From: Frankiales bacterium | GTDB lineage: Bacteria > Actinomycetota > Actinomycetes > S36-B12 > CAIYMF01 | Length of the DNA: 64,000 nt | Direction: 5' to 3' | Assembly (NCBI GenBank): GCA_016125335.1 | Contig: WGLY01000003.1 | Location: 62,001-126,000 of the forward strand | Part shown: piece after piece, positions 34,084 to 43,241 of the stretch | Position numbering within the stretch: position 1 is the first letter of the stretch | Layout of the letters: each line of letters starts with the position of its first letter | Made by a program: the position numbers and the translations under genes | Notes under the pieces: generated by a model | The model's database searches: none | Seen by the model: only the letters and a program-made list of their open reading frames with translations | Told to the model about the DNA's origin: nothing

Positions 34084-35058
34084 CTACGCGGCGCGGGTGA
34101 GGACCAGCTTGCCCATGACGTCGCCGGAGGCCATGCGCGCGAGCGCGTCCCGCGCCTCGGTCAGCGCGAACGTGGAGTCGATCGTCGGCCGCAGGCCGGT
34201 GTCGACGAGCAGCGCCATGAGCGCCTCGAGCTCGTCGCGGGTGCCCATCGTCGACCCGTGCACGTTGAGCTGGAGGAAGTACACGCGCGAGAGCTCCGCG
34301 CTCGGGTTGAAGCCGCTGGTCGCACCGGACACGACGACGGTGCCGCCGGGGCGCAGCGACCGCAGCGAGTGCGGCCACGTCGCCTCCCCCACGGTCTCGA
34401 TCACCGCGTCGACCCGCTCCGGCAGCCGGGCTCCCGACTCGAACGCCTGGTCGGCGCCGAGCTCGAGCGCGCGGGCGCGCTTGGCCTCGTCGCGGGAGGT
34501 GGCCCACACCCGGTAGCCCATGGCGTCCGCCAGCTGGATCGCCGCGGTCGCGACCCCGCCGCCCGCGCCCTGCACGAGCACGGTGTCGCCCACCCGCAGC
34601 CCGGACCTGGTCGCGATCATGCGGTAGGCGGTGAGCCACGCCGTGGGCAGGCAGGCCGCCTCCTCGAACGTGAGGTCGTCGGGCTTGGGCAGCACGTTGC
34701 GCGCCGGCACGGCGACGGTGTCGGCGAAGGTGCCGGGGTGCAGCTCCGAGAGCAGGGTGCGCCGCGGGTCGAGCGTCTCGTCGCCGCCGCCCGCCTCGGG
34801 ATCGCCGATGACGCCGTGCACCACGACGGCCGAGCCGTCGTCCAGCACCCCGGCGGCGTCGCAGCCCAGGATCATCGGCAGCCGCTCGGCGGGCAGGCCC
34901 ACCCCGCGCAGGCTCCAGAGGTCGTGGTGGTTGAGGCTGGCCGCGCTCACGTGCACGCGGACCCAGCCCTCGGGCACCTCGGTGTCGGGCAGCTCCCCGA
35001 CGGTGAGCCCCGCCAGCGGGTCGTCGGGATGGAGCGAGGATGCGTAGACGGCGAGCAC
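34084..35058 (-). CDS. Zinc-type alcohol dehydrogenase-like/quinone oxidoreductase (MDR family)
   Basis: A medium-chain dehydrogenase/reductase of 324 residues. The N-terminal GroES-like domain contains ASLNHHDLWSLRGVGLP and ILGCDAAGVLDDGS. The Rossmann domain has GDTVLVQGAGGGVATAAIQLA, the quinone-oxidoreductase form of the NAD(P)H motif. The usual cysteine/histidine set of zinc alcohol dehydrogenases is missing, so it probably reduces enones or quinones without zinc. GTG at 35058 (MLAVYASSLHPDDP) was chosen as the first residue matching the family. It stands alone, divergent from an acetyltransferase. Confidence 0.88.
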   Translation of the reverse strand: MLAVYASSLHPDDPLAGLTVGELPDTEVPEGWVRVHVSAASLNHHDLWSLRGVGLPAERLPMILGCDAAGVLDDGSAVVVHGVIGDPEAGGGDETLDPRRTLLSELHPGTFADTVAVPARNVLPKPDDLTFEEAACLPTAWLTAYRMIATRSGLRVGDTVLVQGAGGGVATAAIQLADAMGYRVWATSRDEAKRARALELGADQAFESGARLPERVDAVIETVGEATWPHSLRSLRPGGTVVVSGATSGFNPSAELSRVYFLQLNVHGSTMGTRDELEALMALLVDTGLRPTIDSTFALTEARDALARMASGDVMGKLVLTRAA

Positions 35059-35186
35059 GTCCCGACAGTACCGACGCGCGGCCCCCGGGGCACCGGCGCC
35101 GTCCTGGGCCGGGCGGTTACGGCGTCGACGGGGCATCGCGACGCACCTACGCTCGGCGGCGCGGGTCGTCGGACGGAGGGGTTCGC

Positions 35187-35776
35187 GTGGCAGAGGCGCT
35201 GCGGGACGCGCGGGTACGCCCGGTGCTCGGCACGGATGCGGCGGCGGTGCGCCGGGTGGTCGAGGCGGCCTTCGGCGACGAGGGCCTGGCCGTCGCGGCC
35301 CTCGCCGAGGCGCTGGCCGCGCGCCCCCGCGGCGCCGGCTTCGTCGCCGAGCACGACGGCGAGGTGGTCGGCCACGTGCACCTGAGCTGGGGCTGGCTCG
35401 ACGCCCCGGACCGGCTCGTCGACGTGCTCGTGCTGAGCCCGCTGTCGGTCGCACCCGCGGTGCAGCGCCGCGGGCTCGGGGGCGCCCTGGTGGGCCGCGC
35501 GATCTCCGCCGCCGAGGAGCTGGGCGCGCCGCTGCTGTTCCTCGAGGGCGACCCGGCCTACTACTCGCGGTTCGGCTTCGTGCACGCGCGGCCGCTCGGG
35601 CTGGTGCGGCCGTCGGTGCGTGTGCCGCACTCCGCGTTCCAGGTCGTCGTCCTGCCCGCCTACGACGGCAGCATGACCGGGGCGCTCGTGTACCCCGACA
35701 CGTTCTGGGCCCACGACTGCGTCGGGCTGCGCGGGGAGCGGCTCGCCGCCGTGCGCGCGGCCAGCGGCGAGGACGC

Positions 35777-35780
<4 letters not shown>
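35187..35780 (+). CDS. GNAT family N-acetyltransferase
   Basis: A 197-residue acetyltransferase of the YhbS-like type. The acetyl-CoA loop is in VAPAVQRRGLGGALVGRAISAA, and LFLEGDPAYYSRFGFVHA is the classic block near the C-terminus in this subfamily. The GTG at 35187 follows GGAGGG. The last base lies inside the stop region of the convergent malic enzyme gene, so the two genes meet tail to tail. The acceptor is unknown. Confidence 0.87.
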
Positions 35781-37117
<1,337 letters not shown>

Positions 37118-37162
37118 GGCACAGGGCGCTCCCCCGCGCCGTGGGCCGGCGCGTCGCCCTCG

Positions 37163-37507
37163 TCACACCCGACGGGGCCGGGGCCACAGCCGCAGGACGA
37201 CCCGCGCGACGACCGCGGAGTCGGGCACCGGGCCGAACACCCACGAGTCGTGCGAGCCCTGCTCGTGGTCGCCCTCGAGCCACCACCCGCCGCGGTCGCG
37301 GTGCACGGCGCGCTTGACCACGAGCAGTCCCGGCCGGTCCGGCCGGTGCGCGACGACGACCTGCCCGGGACGCACCTCGCCGCCGTCGGTCGTGCGGCAC
37401 AGCAGCCGGTCGCCGGCGCGCAGGGTGGGCTGCATCGACGAGCCCTCGACGCGGGCGAGGCTCCACGGCAGCAGCGGTCGCGGACCCTCGTCCCCGCGCG
37501 TCCGCAC
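37163..37507 (-). CDS. sodX: Nickel-type superoxide dismutase maturation protease
   Basis: A small S26-type signal-peptidase-like protein of 114 residues that trims the N-terminus of Ni-SOD to expose its metal-binding histidine. Ser24 in VEGSSMQPTLRAGD and Lys65 in LLVVKRAVH form the Ser-Lys dyad, and GDHEQGSHDSWVFGPV is the C-terminal substrate-side block. No membrane helix is present, as expected for this cytoplasmic branch. The GTG at 37507 follows a perfect AGGAGG. It is divergent from sodN across 90 bp, which agrees with the known pairing of sodN and sodX. Confidence 0.9.
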   Translation of the reverse strand: MRTRGDEGPRPLLPWSLARVEGSSMQPTLRAGDRLLCRTTDGGEVRPGQVVVAHRPDRPGLLVVKRAVHRDRGGWWLEGDHEQGSHDSWVFGPVPDSAVVARVVLRLWPRPRRV

Positions 37508-37597
37508 CGCTGCCTCCTGCCGCTGCCGTCGTGCACCGTCGGGGGTAGTGTCGCCGAGAGAGTCCCTGGATCGTCCGACCCCCGACGAAAGGCCACC

Positions 37598-37999
37598 ATG
37601 ATGCGCCGTCTGCTCGCCCCGACCGTGACCGTGCACGCGCACTGCGACCTCCCGTGCGGCGTCTACGACCCTGCCCAGGCACGGATCGAGGCGCAGTCCG
37701 TCAAGGCGTGCATCGAGAAGTACCACGCCAGCGACGACCAGGTGTTCAAGGACCGGGCCGTCTCCATCAAGGAGGAGCGCTCGGACCTCGTGAAGCACCA
37801 CCTCTGGGTGCTGTGGACCGACTACTTCAAGGCCCCGCACTTCGAGAAGTACCCGCAGCTCAACTCGCTGTTCAACGAGGCGACCAAGCTCGCGGGCGCG
37901 GGCGGCACCAAGGGCTCGCTCGACGTCGCCGTCGCCGACCAGCTGCTCGCGAAGATCGACGAGATCGCCGAGATCTTCTGGGAGACCAAGAAGGCCTGA
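37598..37999 (+). CDS. sodN: Superoxide dismutase, Ni type
   Basis: Destroys superoxide using nickel held by the N-terminal hook. The precursor has 133 residues. A 14-residue leader ending in VTVHA precedes the mature start HCDLPCGVYDPAQARIEA, whose His1, Cys2 and Cys6 bind nickel. The rest is the four-helix domain, including LVKHHLWVLWTDYFK. A second ATG follows directly, so the start could be one codon later. TAGTGT at 37546-37551 is a candidate -10. The divergent sodX makes the unit self-contained. In relatives, nickel (via Nur) controls these genes; I see no certain Nur box here. Confidence 0.95.
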   Translation: MMRRLLAPTVTVHAHCDLPCGVYDPAQARIEAQSVKACIEKYHASDDQVFKDRAVSIKEERSDLVKHHLWVLWTDYFKAPHFEKYPQLNSLFNEATKLAGAGGTKGSLDVAVADQLLAKIDEIAEIFWETKKA

Positions 38000-38016
38000 T
38001 CCGACCTGCTCGTCCT

Positions 38017-38049
38017 GGAGCCCCGTACCGCTCGTCGGTGCGGGGCTCC
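38017..38049 (+). terminator. Terminator after sodN
   Basis: GGAGCCCCGTACCG at 38017-38030 pairs with CGGTGCGGGGCTCC at 38036-38049 over 14 bp with one G-T wobble and a 5-base loop. It starts 17 bp after the sodN stop and also lies before the end of the convergent epimerase gene. Confidence 0.75.
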
Positions 38050-38084
38050 GTCGTGGTACCGGGGTGCATGCTCCCGATGCGTCC

Positions 38085-38978
38085 TCAGAGCCCCGCGGTG
38101 TAGAGACCGGCGTCGAGGTCGGCGATCAGGCCGGGGTTCGTCGGACGCCAGCCGAGCAGGGCCTGGGTGCGCTCGCTCGAGGCCGGCACATCGGCACCGA
38201 AGAACATCCCGATCCAACCGAAGTGGTCCGTCGCGCGCTCGCGAGGGACCGAGACCACCGGCAGGCCGAGGTTGCGCCCGATCGCCTCGGCGATCTCCCG
38301 GCTCGGGATCCCCGGCTCCGCCGTGGCGTGCACCGCCGAGCCGGGGGGCGCCTGCTCCACCGCGAGACGCACCAGCTCCGCCGCGTCGAGGCGGTGCACC
38401 GCGGGCCACCTGTTCGCGCCGTCGTCGACGTACGCCGACACGCCCCGCTCACGGGCGGCCGCGACGAGCGCCGCGACGAAGCCGCGGTCGCCCGGGCCGT
38501 GCACGGTGGGGGCGAACCGCACGACCACTCCGCGCACGCCACGATCGGCGAGGGCCGCGACGGCGTAGGCGCTCGCCGAGCGCGGATGCGCGCTCGGGTC
38601 GGGCACGTCCCCCTCGGTCCCGACCCGGCCGGGTGCCAGGCCCATCGTTCCGGAGGCCACGACCAGCGGGCGCCCGCTGCCCTCGAGTGCCTCGCCGAGT
38701 GCCGTGATCGCCTCGAGATCCAGCCGCGCCGCGTCGGCGATCCGGGAGAAGTCGTGCAGATAGGCGAGGTGCACGACGCCGTCGGAGTCCGCGGCGCCGG
38801 CGCGCAGCGAGTCGAGGTCGGTGAGGTCGCCCCTGCGGGCCCTGGCACCGAGCCGTTCCACGGTCTCGGCAGATCCGGTCGAGCGTGCCAGGCCGACGAC
38901 CTCGTGACCTGCAGCGAGCAGTGAGCGGACGGTGGCCGAACCGATCCAGCCGGACGCTCCGGTGACGAACAGACGCAT
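38085..38978 (-). CDS. NAD-dependent epimerase/dehydratase family protein (extended SDR)
   Basis: A 297-residue extended short-chain dehydrogenase. The N-terminal nucleotide motif is FVTGASGWIGSATVRSL, followed by HEVVGLARS. The usual YxxxK catalytic pair is not obvious; the central region reads SASAYAVAALADRGVRGVVVR, where the expected lysine is missing. It may therefore be an atypical reductase or an NmrA-like sensor. It is divergent from a TetR gene with a repeat-rich 97-bp gap, a common layout in which the regulator controls its neighbour. The substrate is unknown. Confidence 0.85.
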   Translation of the reverse strand: MRLFVTGASGWIGSATVRSLLAAGHEVVGLARSTGSAETVERLGARARRGDLTDLDSLRAGAADSDGVVHLAYLHDFSRIADAARLDLEAITALGEALEGSGRPLVVASGTMGLAPGRVGTEGDVPDPSAHPRSASAYAVAALADRGVRGVVVRFAPTVHGPGDRGFVAALVAAARERGVSAYVDDGANRWPAVHRLDAAELVRLAVEQAPPGSAVHATAEPGIPSREIAEAIGRNLGLPVVSVPRERATDHFGWIGMFFGADVPASSERTQALLGWRPTNPGLIADLDAGLYTAGL

Positions 38979-39012
38979 GAGTCCCTCCAGGTCCGCGCTG
39001 GGCGCGAAGCGA

Positions 39013-39058
39013 TGTCATTGTGTGTCATCACTCTAAACCTGATGTCACATCATGTCAT
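39013..39058. promoter_or_regulatory. Four phased TGTCAY repeats in a divergent promoter
   Basis: TGTCAT at 39013, 39023 and 39053 and TGTCAC at 39043 face the same way at exact 10-bp steps (one slot, 39033, empty), so all lie on one face of the helix. On the minus strand, TGACAT (39052-39057) and TAGAGT (39030-39035) with a 16-bp spacer form a candidate promoter for the epimerase gene. On the plus strand, TAGGAT at 39063-39068 may drive a leaderless TetR mRNA starting at 39076. Confidence 0.6.
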
Positions 39059-39075
39059 CCCCTAGGATCTCGGCC

Positions 39076-39702
39076 ATGGCGAGATGGGAACCGGACGCGC
39101 GCGGCCGCCTGGCCGTCGCGGCCCTGGACCTGTTCGAGGAGCGCGGCTACGACGACACGACGGTCGCCGACATCGCCGAGCGCGCCGGAGTGACGGCACG
39201 CACCTTCTTCCGGCACTTCCCGGACAAGAAGGAGGTGCTGTTCTCCGGCTCCGACCGGCTCCAGGAGGGGCTCGTGGCCGCCGCCGAGGACGCCGCCCGC
39301 ACGGGCGGTGCGCTCGACGCCGTCGCCGCCACGCTGGACGTGGCCGCGGAGCTCCTGGGCGCGGACCGCGACTTCTCGCGACGTCGCCACGCGGTGGTCT
39401 CGGCCAACGCCGAGCTTCGGGAGCGCGAGCTCATCAAGATGTCCCGCATCGCCGACGGCCTAGCCGCCGCGCTGGGTCGGCAGGGCATCCCGACGGCCGA
39501 TGCCCGCCTCGCGGCTGAGTCAGGCATCGCGGTGCTGCGCGTCTCCTTCGAGCAGTGGGTCGCCGCACGGCGCGGGCCGGCGCTCGCGGCGCTCATGCGC
39601 ACCAACCTCGGGCGGCTCACTGACCTCGCCGCGGCGGCGGCGGGCGCCGCACCAGGTGCCGACCCGCGCCGGCACGGCCGCCCGGGCGCCGGCACGCGCT
39701 GA
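39076..39702 (+). CDS. TetR/AcrR family transcriptional regulator
   Basis: A 208-residue regulator. The helix-turn-helix is TTVADIAERAGVTARTFFRHFPDKKEVLF, a typical TetR form. The C-terminal domain is alanine-rich and helical (VAATLDVAAELL, LAAESGIAVLRVSFEQWV), with a disordered basic tail. It starts with the ATG at 39076; a purine-rich ribosome site is lacking, consistent with a leaderless transcript from TAGGAT at 39063. It is divergent from the epimerase-like gene and very likely binds the phased repeats between them. Its stop is 5 bp from the end of the convergent amidase gene. Confidence 0.9.
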   Translation: MARWEPDARGRLAVAALDLFEERGYDDTTVADIAERAGVTARTFFRHFPDKKEVLFSGSDRLQEGLVAAAEDAARTGGALDAVAATLDVAAELLGADRDFSRRRHAVVSANAELRERELIKMSRIADGLAAALGRQGIPTADARLAAESGIAVLRVSFEQWVAARRGPALAALMRTNLGRLTDLAAAAAGAAPGADPRRHGRPGAGTR

Positions 39703-39707
39703 CCCGG

Positions 39708-41108
39708 TCACAGCGGGGGGAGCTCCCAGGGCTGCGCGGTCTGCACGGCCTGCGCGACGCGCAGCACGAGCCGGTCGTCGAAGTGGCGGCCGACGACCTG
39801 CATCGAGAGCGGGAGGCCTTCCGTGGAGAGACCGACCGGCACCGCGGCCGCGGGGTGCCGCGTCATGTTCACCGGGTACGTGAACGGCGTCCAGTCGATC
39901 CAGTGCTCCTGGGTGCTCGGGTCGGCGACGTCCTGGCCCACCGGGAAGGCCTGCACCGGCACGGTGGGCGACACGAGGACGTCGTAGCGGGTGAGCAGCG
40001 TGGAGAAGCGCAGCGTCGACTCGGCGCGCACCGCGTCCGCGTCGAGGAAGGCGTCGGCGCTCAGCGACTCGCGACGCCGGGTGGTCGCCACGAGCCCGGG
40101 GTCGCTGCGCTCGAGCGCCTCAGGCGGCAGGCCGCGCAGCGCGCGGCCGAGGGCGCCGTCCCACAGCGCGAGGAACGCGTCGCGCACGTCGGCGCCGGGC
40201 GCCTCGACCTCGTCCACCTCCGCGCCGAGCCCGGCGAGCACGTCGACCGTGCGGCGCACGGCGTCGGCCACCTGGGGGTCGACCTGCGCGCGCGGCCACG
40301 TCGGGGTGAACGCCACGCGCAGACCGCGCACGCCGTCGTCGAGACCCTCGATCCAGGACCGCCCGTCGAGCTGCGACGGGTACACGTCGCGGTGGTCCGG
40401 ACGCGCGATCGCCGCCATGAGGTGCGCGGCGTCGCGGACGTGGCGCGTGATCGGCCCGACGTGGCTGAGCAGGCCCGAGACGGCGGCCGGGTGGATCGGC
40501 ACGACGGAGTGGGTCGGCTTGAGCCCGAAGACGCCGCAGAAGGCCGAGGGCATGCGCACCGACCCGCCGCCGTCGGTGCCGACGTGCAGGACTCCCATGC
40601 CGGTCGCGGCCGCCGCGGCGGCGCCCGCCGACGACCCGCCGGTGGTGCGCGAGGTGTCCCAGGGGTTGCGGGTGATGCCGGTGAGCGGGGAGTCGCCACC
40701 GCCCTTCCAGCCGAACTCCGGCGTGGTGGTGGCTCCGAGGACGACGGCGCCCGCCTCGCGCAGCCGCTCGACCGTCGGCGCCTCCTCGGTGGCCGGCTCG
40801 GTCGAGGTGTGCACCGACCCCTTGCGGGTGGGGCGCCCCCGCCAGGGCAGCAGGTCCTTGACCGTGGTGGGCACGCCGTCGATCGGCGAGCGCGGCGTGC
40901 CGGCCCGCCAGCGCTCCTCGCTGGCCCGCGCCTGCTCGAGCGCGTCGTCGCCGTCCACCCAGACGAACGCGTTGACCACGGGGTCGACCCGCGCGATGCG
41001 ATCCAGCGCGGCACGCGTCGCCTCCACCGGCGACACGACGCCGGACCTGAAGGCGAGGGTGAGCGCGTCGACGCTCCAGGTCCGCGGGTCGTCCGCCAGG
41101 TCGGGCAC
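39708..41108 (-). CDS. Amidase (amidase signature family)
   Basis: A 466-residue amide hydrolase with the Ser-cisSer-Lys triad: Lys84 in TTVKDLLPW, Ser159 in TTGGSSAGA and Ser183 in GTDGGGSVRMP. The 24-residue gap between the two serines is that of the family. The signature block is complete and the length normal. It is not GatA: no gatB or gatC gene is adjacent. It probably hydrolyses small aliphatic or aryl amides for nitrogen. It lies alone between a TetR gene (convergent) and a DUF2510 gene (divergent). The specificity is unknown. Confidence 0.9.
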   Translation of the reverse strand: MPDLADDPRTWSVDALTLAFRSGVVSPVEATRAALDRIARVDPVVNAFVWVDGDDALEQARASEERWRAGTPRSPIDGVPTTVKDLLPWRGRPTRKGSVHTSTEPATEEAPTVERLREAGAVVLGATTTPEFGWKGGGDSPLTGITRNPWDTSRTTGGSSAGAAAAAATGMGVLHVGTDGGGSVRMPSAFCGVFGLKPTHSVVPIHPAAVSGLLSHVGPITRHVRDAAHLMAAIARPDHRDVYPSQLDGRSWIEGLDDGVRGLRVAFTPTWPRAQVDPQVADAVRRTVDVLAGLGAEVDEVEAPGADVRDAFLALWDGALGRALRGLPPEALERSDPGLVATTRRRESLSADAFLDADAVRAESTLRFSTLLTRYDVLVSPTVPVQAFPVGQDVADPSTQEHWIDWTPFTYPVNMTRHPAAAVPVGLSTEGLPLSMQVVGRHFDDRLVLRVAQAVQTAQPWELPPL

Positions 41109-41294
41109 GAGCCCTCCTCCACCTCGTCCGGCGTCCCGTCGACGCCGGCTCCCGACCGAGCATGCCGCACGTGCCGCCGGCCGCAGGCGCGGACGCCGCG
41201 GTCACCCGCACGGTGGTCCGGTGGCCGGGTGCGCCGGGCGACGGAGCCGGGCCGCTACGGTGGCCGGGACCACCGAGTCGTGAGGGGGGACGCG

Positions 41295-42216
41295 ATGAGC
41301 GACGACACCGGGCGAGCGCCGGCCGATCCGGTCGAGGGCGGCGACCCGATCGACCCCTGGACACCGCCCGTGGCCGGAGGCGCCCCCTCCCCGCCGCCCC
41401 CTCCGCCGCCGCCCGCCTCGTCACCGTCTCCCGCGCCCGGCGCCCCGCCTGCGGCGGTCGCCCCGCCCGCGGCGTACTACCCGGACCCCACCGACCCGAC
41501 GGTCGAGCGGTTCTGGGACGGGACCGCGTGGACGGCGGTCTGGCGCTACCCCCGACCGCCGCCCGGACTACTGGACGCGCTACCGCCGGCGGTGGGGATG
41601 GTCGGTGCTGGGCTGGTCCGCGCTGGTGTCGGCGACCTTCGCCCTGCGCACGGACCTCTACCCGGGCACCGCGGTCCAGGGCGAGCAGGCCGCGTTCCTC
41701 ATCGGCGGGCTGGTCGGCCTGCTCATCGCGGGCAGCGCTGTCGCGCTCCTCGTCGCGATCCCGCGCGGCGGTGCGCCGGGCGGGACGCCGACACCGCTGT
41801 GGCGGTTCCCGGCCGTGGGGGCGGTCACCGGTGCGGTGCTGCTGGCCGTGGTCCTGGGCTGGTGGACCGGTCGCGCACCCGAGACGCGGACCTTCGTCAT
41901 CGGCAGCCCCGCGGACGGGTGCCGCTCGTTCACCGCGCTGCTCCTCGGAGCCGTGAAGGACCACGAGTCCGACGCCGCCATGCGCGCCGACGTCACGGCG
42001 CTGCGCGACGCGGCGCAGATCCACGACCCGGACCTGGCCACCGATCTCGAACCCCTCCTGGCCGACCTGTCCGACCCTGCTCTCGCCGGCGCCGTCCAGG
42101 CCGACTCGCAGACCGCCGCGAAGAACATCTACGGCCGCTGCCTCAAGGAGGGCTGGATGACCCCGCAGGAGGTGACGGCGGTCGGCGACCAGCTCAACAG
42201 CCTGCTCGGGCGATAG
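41295..42216 (+). pseudogene. DUF2510 domain membrane protein, frameshifted
   Basis: One gene split by a frame change. The first part, from ATG 41295 after a GGGGGGA site, encodes an acidic, proline-rich stretch and the DUF2510 motif YYPDPTDPTVERFWDGTAW. The sense then moves to the +1 frame, which continues with DYWTRYRRRWGWSVLGW, two hydrophobic helices and a soluble C-terminal domain (ADGCRSFTALLLGAV to the stop at 42216). The switch falls at a run of five C residues at 41549-41553; a sixth C would restore one frame. It could be a sequencing or assembly error, a true mutation, or slippage. DUF2510 proteins are actinobacterial and their function is mostly unknown. Confidence 0.72.
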
Positions 42217-42230
42217 CGCAGGATGTGCCC

Positions 42231-42842
42231 GTGACCGACGACACCACGGGCCGCGTGCGCCCGGCGCTGCCGGGCGACGTCCCCGAGATCCTGGCGATGA
42301 TCCGCGAGCTGGCCGAGTACGAGCGCGCGGCGCACGAGGTCGAGTCGACCGAGGAGCAGCTCACGGCGCTGCTGTTCGGCGGCACGGCGCACGCGCCGGG
42401 CACGGAGTCCACCACGCCCAGCGGCGCGCCTGCCGCGTACGCGCACGTGGTCGAGCACCCGGACGCCGAACACGGCACCCGCCTGGGGGCGTTCGCGCTG
42501 TGGTTCCTCAACACCTCCACGTGGACGGGGACCCACGGGGTCTACCTCGAGGACCTCTACGTGCGCCCCCACCTGCGCGGCACGGGCTACGGCACCGCGC
42601 TGCTGCGCACGCTGGCCGCGGTGTGCGAGGAGCGCGGCTACCGCCGGCTCGAGTGGTGGGTGCTGGACTGGAACGAGCCCGCGCTCGGCTTCTACCGCTC
42701 GATCGGCGCGGTGCCCATGGACGAGTGGACGGTCCACCGCGTCACCGGGGAGGCGCTGACGGCGCTCGCGCGCGGCGGTGCGGTGCCCGGCGCGGCGCCG
42801 CAGCCGGGCGACGACGGCGACGCAGGGGCCGCGGCGCGTTAG
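42231..42842 (+). CDS. GNAT family N-acetyltransferase (diamine acetyltransferase-like)
   Basis: A 203-residue acetyltransferase. The start VRPALPGDVPEILAMIRELAEYE, the block GVYLEDLYVRPHLRGTGYGTALLRTLA with the acetyl-CoA loop, and WWVLDWNEPALGFYRSIGA are close to the SAT/diamine acetyltransferase branch, so polyamine acetylation is a fair guess. It starts with GTG, 14 bp after the DUF2510 gene, and is followed 9 bp later by the anti-sigma gene, but the company looks incidental. The C-terminal 25 residues are Gly/Ala/Asp-rich and probably disordered. Confidence 0.87.
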   Translation: MTDDTTGRVRPALPGDVPEILAMIRELAEYERAAHEVESTEEQLTALLFGGTAHAPGTESTTPSGAPAAYAHVVEHPDAEHGTRLGAFALWFLNTSTWTGTHGVYLEDLYVRPHLRGTGYGTALLRTLAAVCEERGYRRLEWWVLDWNEPALGFYRSIGAVPMDEWTVHRVTGEALTALARGGAVPGAAPQPGDDGDAGAAAR

Positions 42843-42851
42843 CCTCGCGGC

Positions 42852-43241
42852 GTGAGCTCCCCGATCCGGCTGCGGCTCCCGGCGTCGAGCGCCTGGGTGG
42901 TCCTGGCCCGCACCACGGCCACCGCCTGCTGCGCCCGGCTCGACTTCGACATCGACCGGCTCGAGGACGTGCGGCTGGCCGTCGACGAGGTCGTGAGCAT
43001 GCTCATCGACCGCGTGGAGCCCGGCGCGGACCTGCAGTGCGTGTTCACGCCGCACGACGACGGCCGGCTCGACATCGCGATCTCCGCGCGCACCTCGCGC
43101 GGGAGCCTGCCCGAGACCGGCACCTTCGCGTGGGCGGTGCTCACCGCCCTCGTCGACGACATCACCGCCACCGTCGACGCCCACGACGTCACCGTGGTGC
43201 TGCGCACGTCGCGGTCGGCGGCGAGCGCGGTCGAGGCATGA
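42852..43241 (+). CDS. RsbW-like anti-sigma factor (GHKL ATPase fold)
   Basis: A 129-residue protein of the serine-kinase/anti-sigma family. The N box-like helix is DVRLAVDEVVSMLIDR, where the usual asparagine of active RsbW kinases is replaced by Ser-Met, and the later glycine-rich ATP lid is weak (SRGSLPETGTF). Binding to the sigma factor is likely, while kinase activity is doubtful. It starts with GTG and overlaps the sigma gene by 4 bp (ATGA), the classic anti-sigma/sigma arrangement. No anti-anti-sigma gene is adjacent. Confidence 0.82.
   Translation: MSSPIRLRLPASSAWVVLARTTATACCARLDFDIDRLEDVRLAVDEVVSMLIDRVEPGADLQCVFTPHDDGRLDIAISARTSRGSLPETGTFAWAVLTALVDDITATVDAHDVTVVLRTSRSAASAVEA

Noticed and set aside
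39708-41108. gatA, glutamyl-tRNA amidotransferase subunit A
   Set aside because: The amidase signature is shared, but gatC and gatB are absent and the sequence outside the signature is that of a general amidase.
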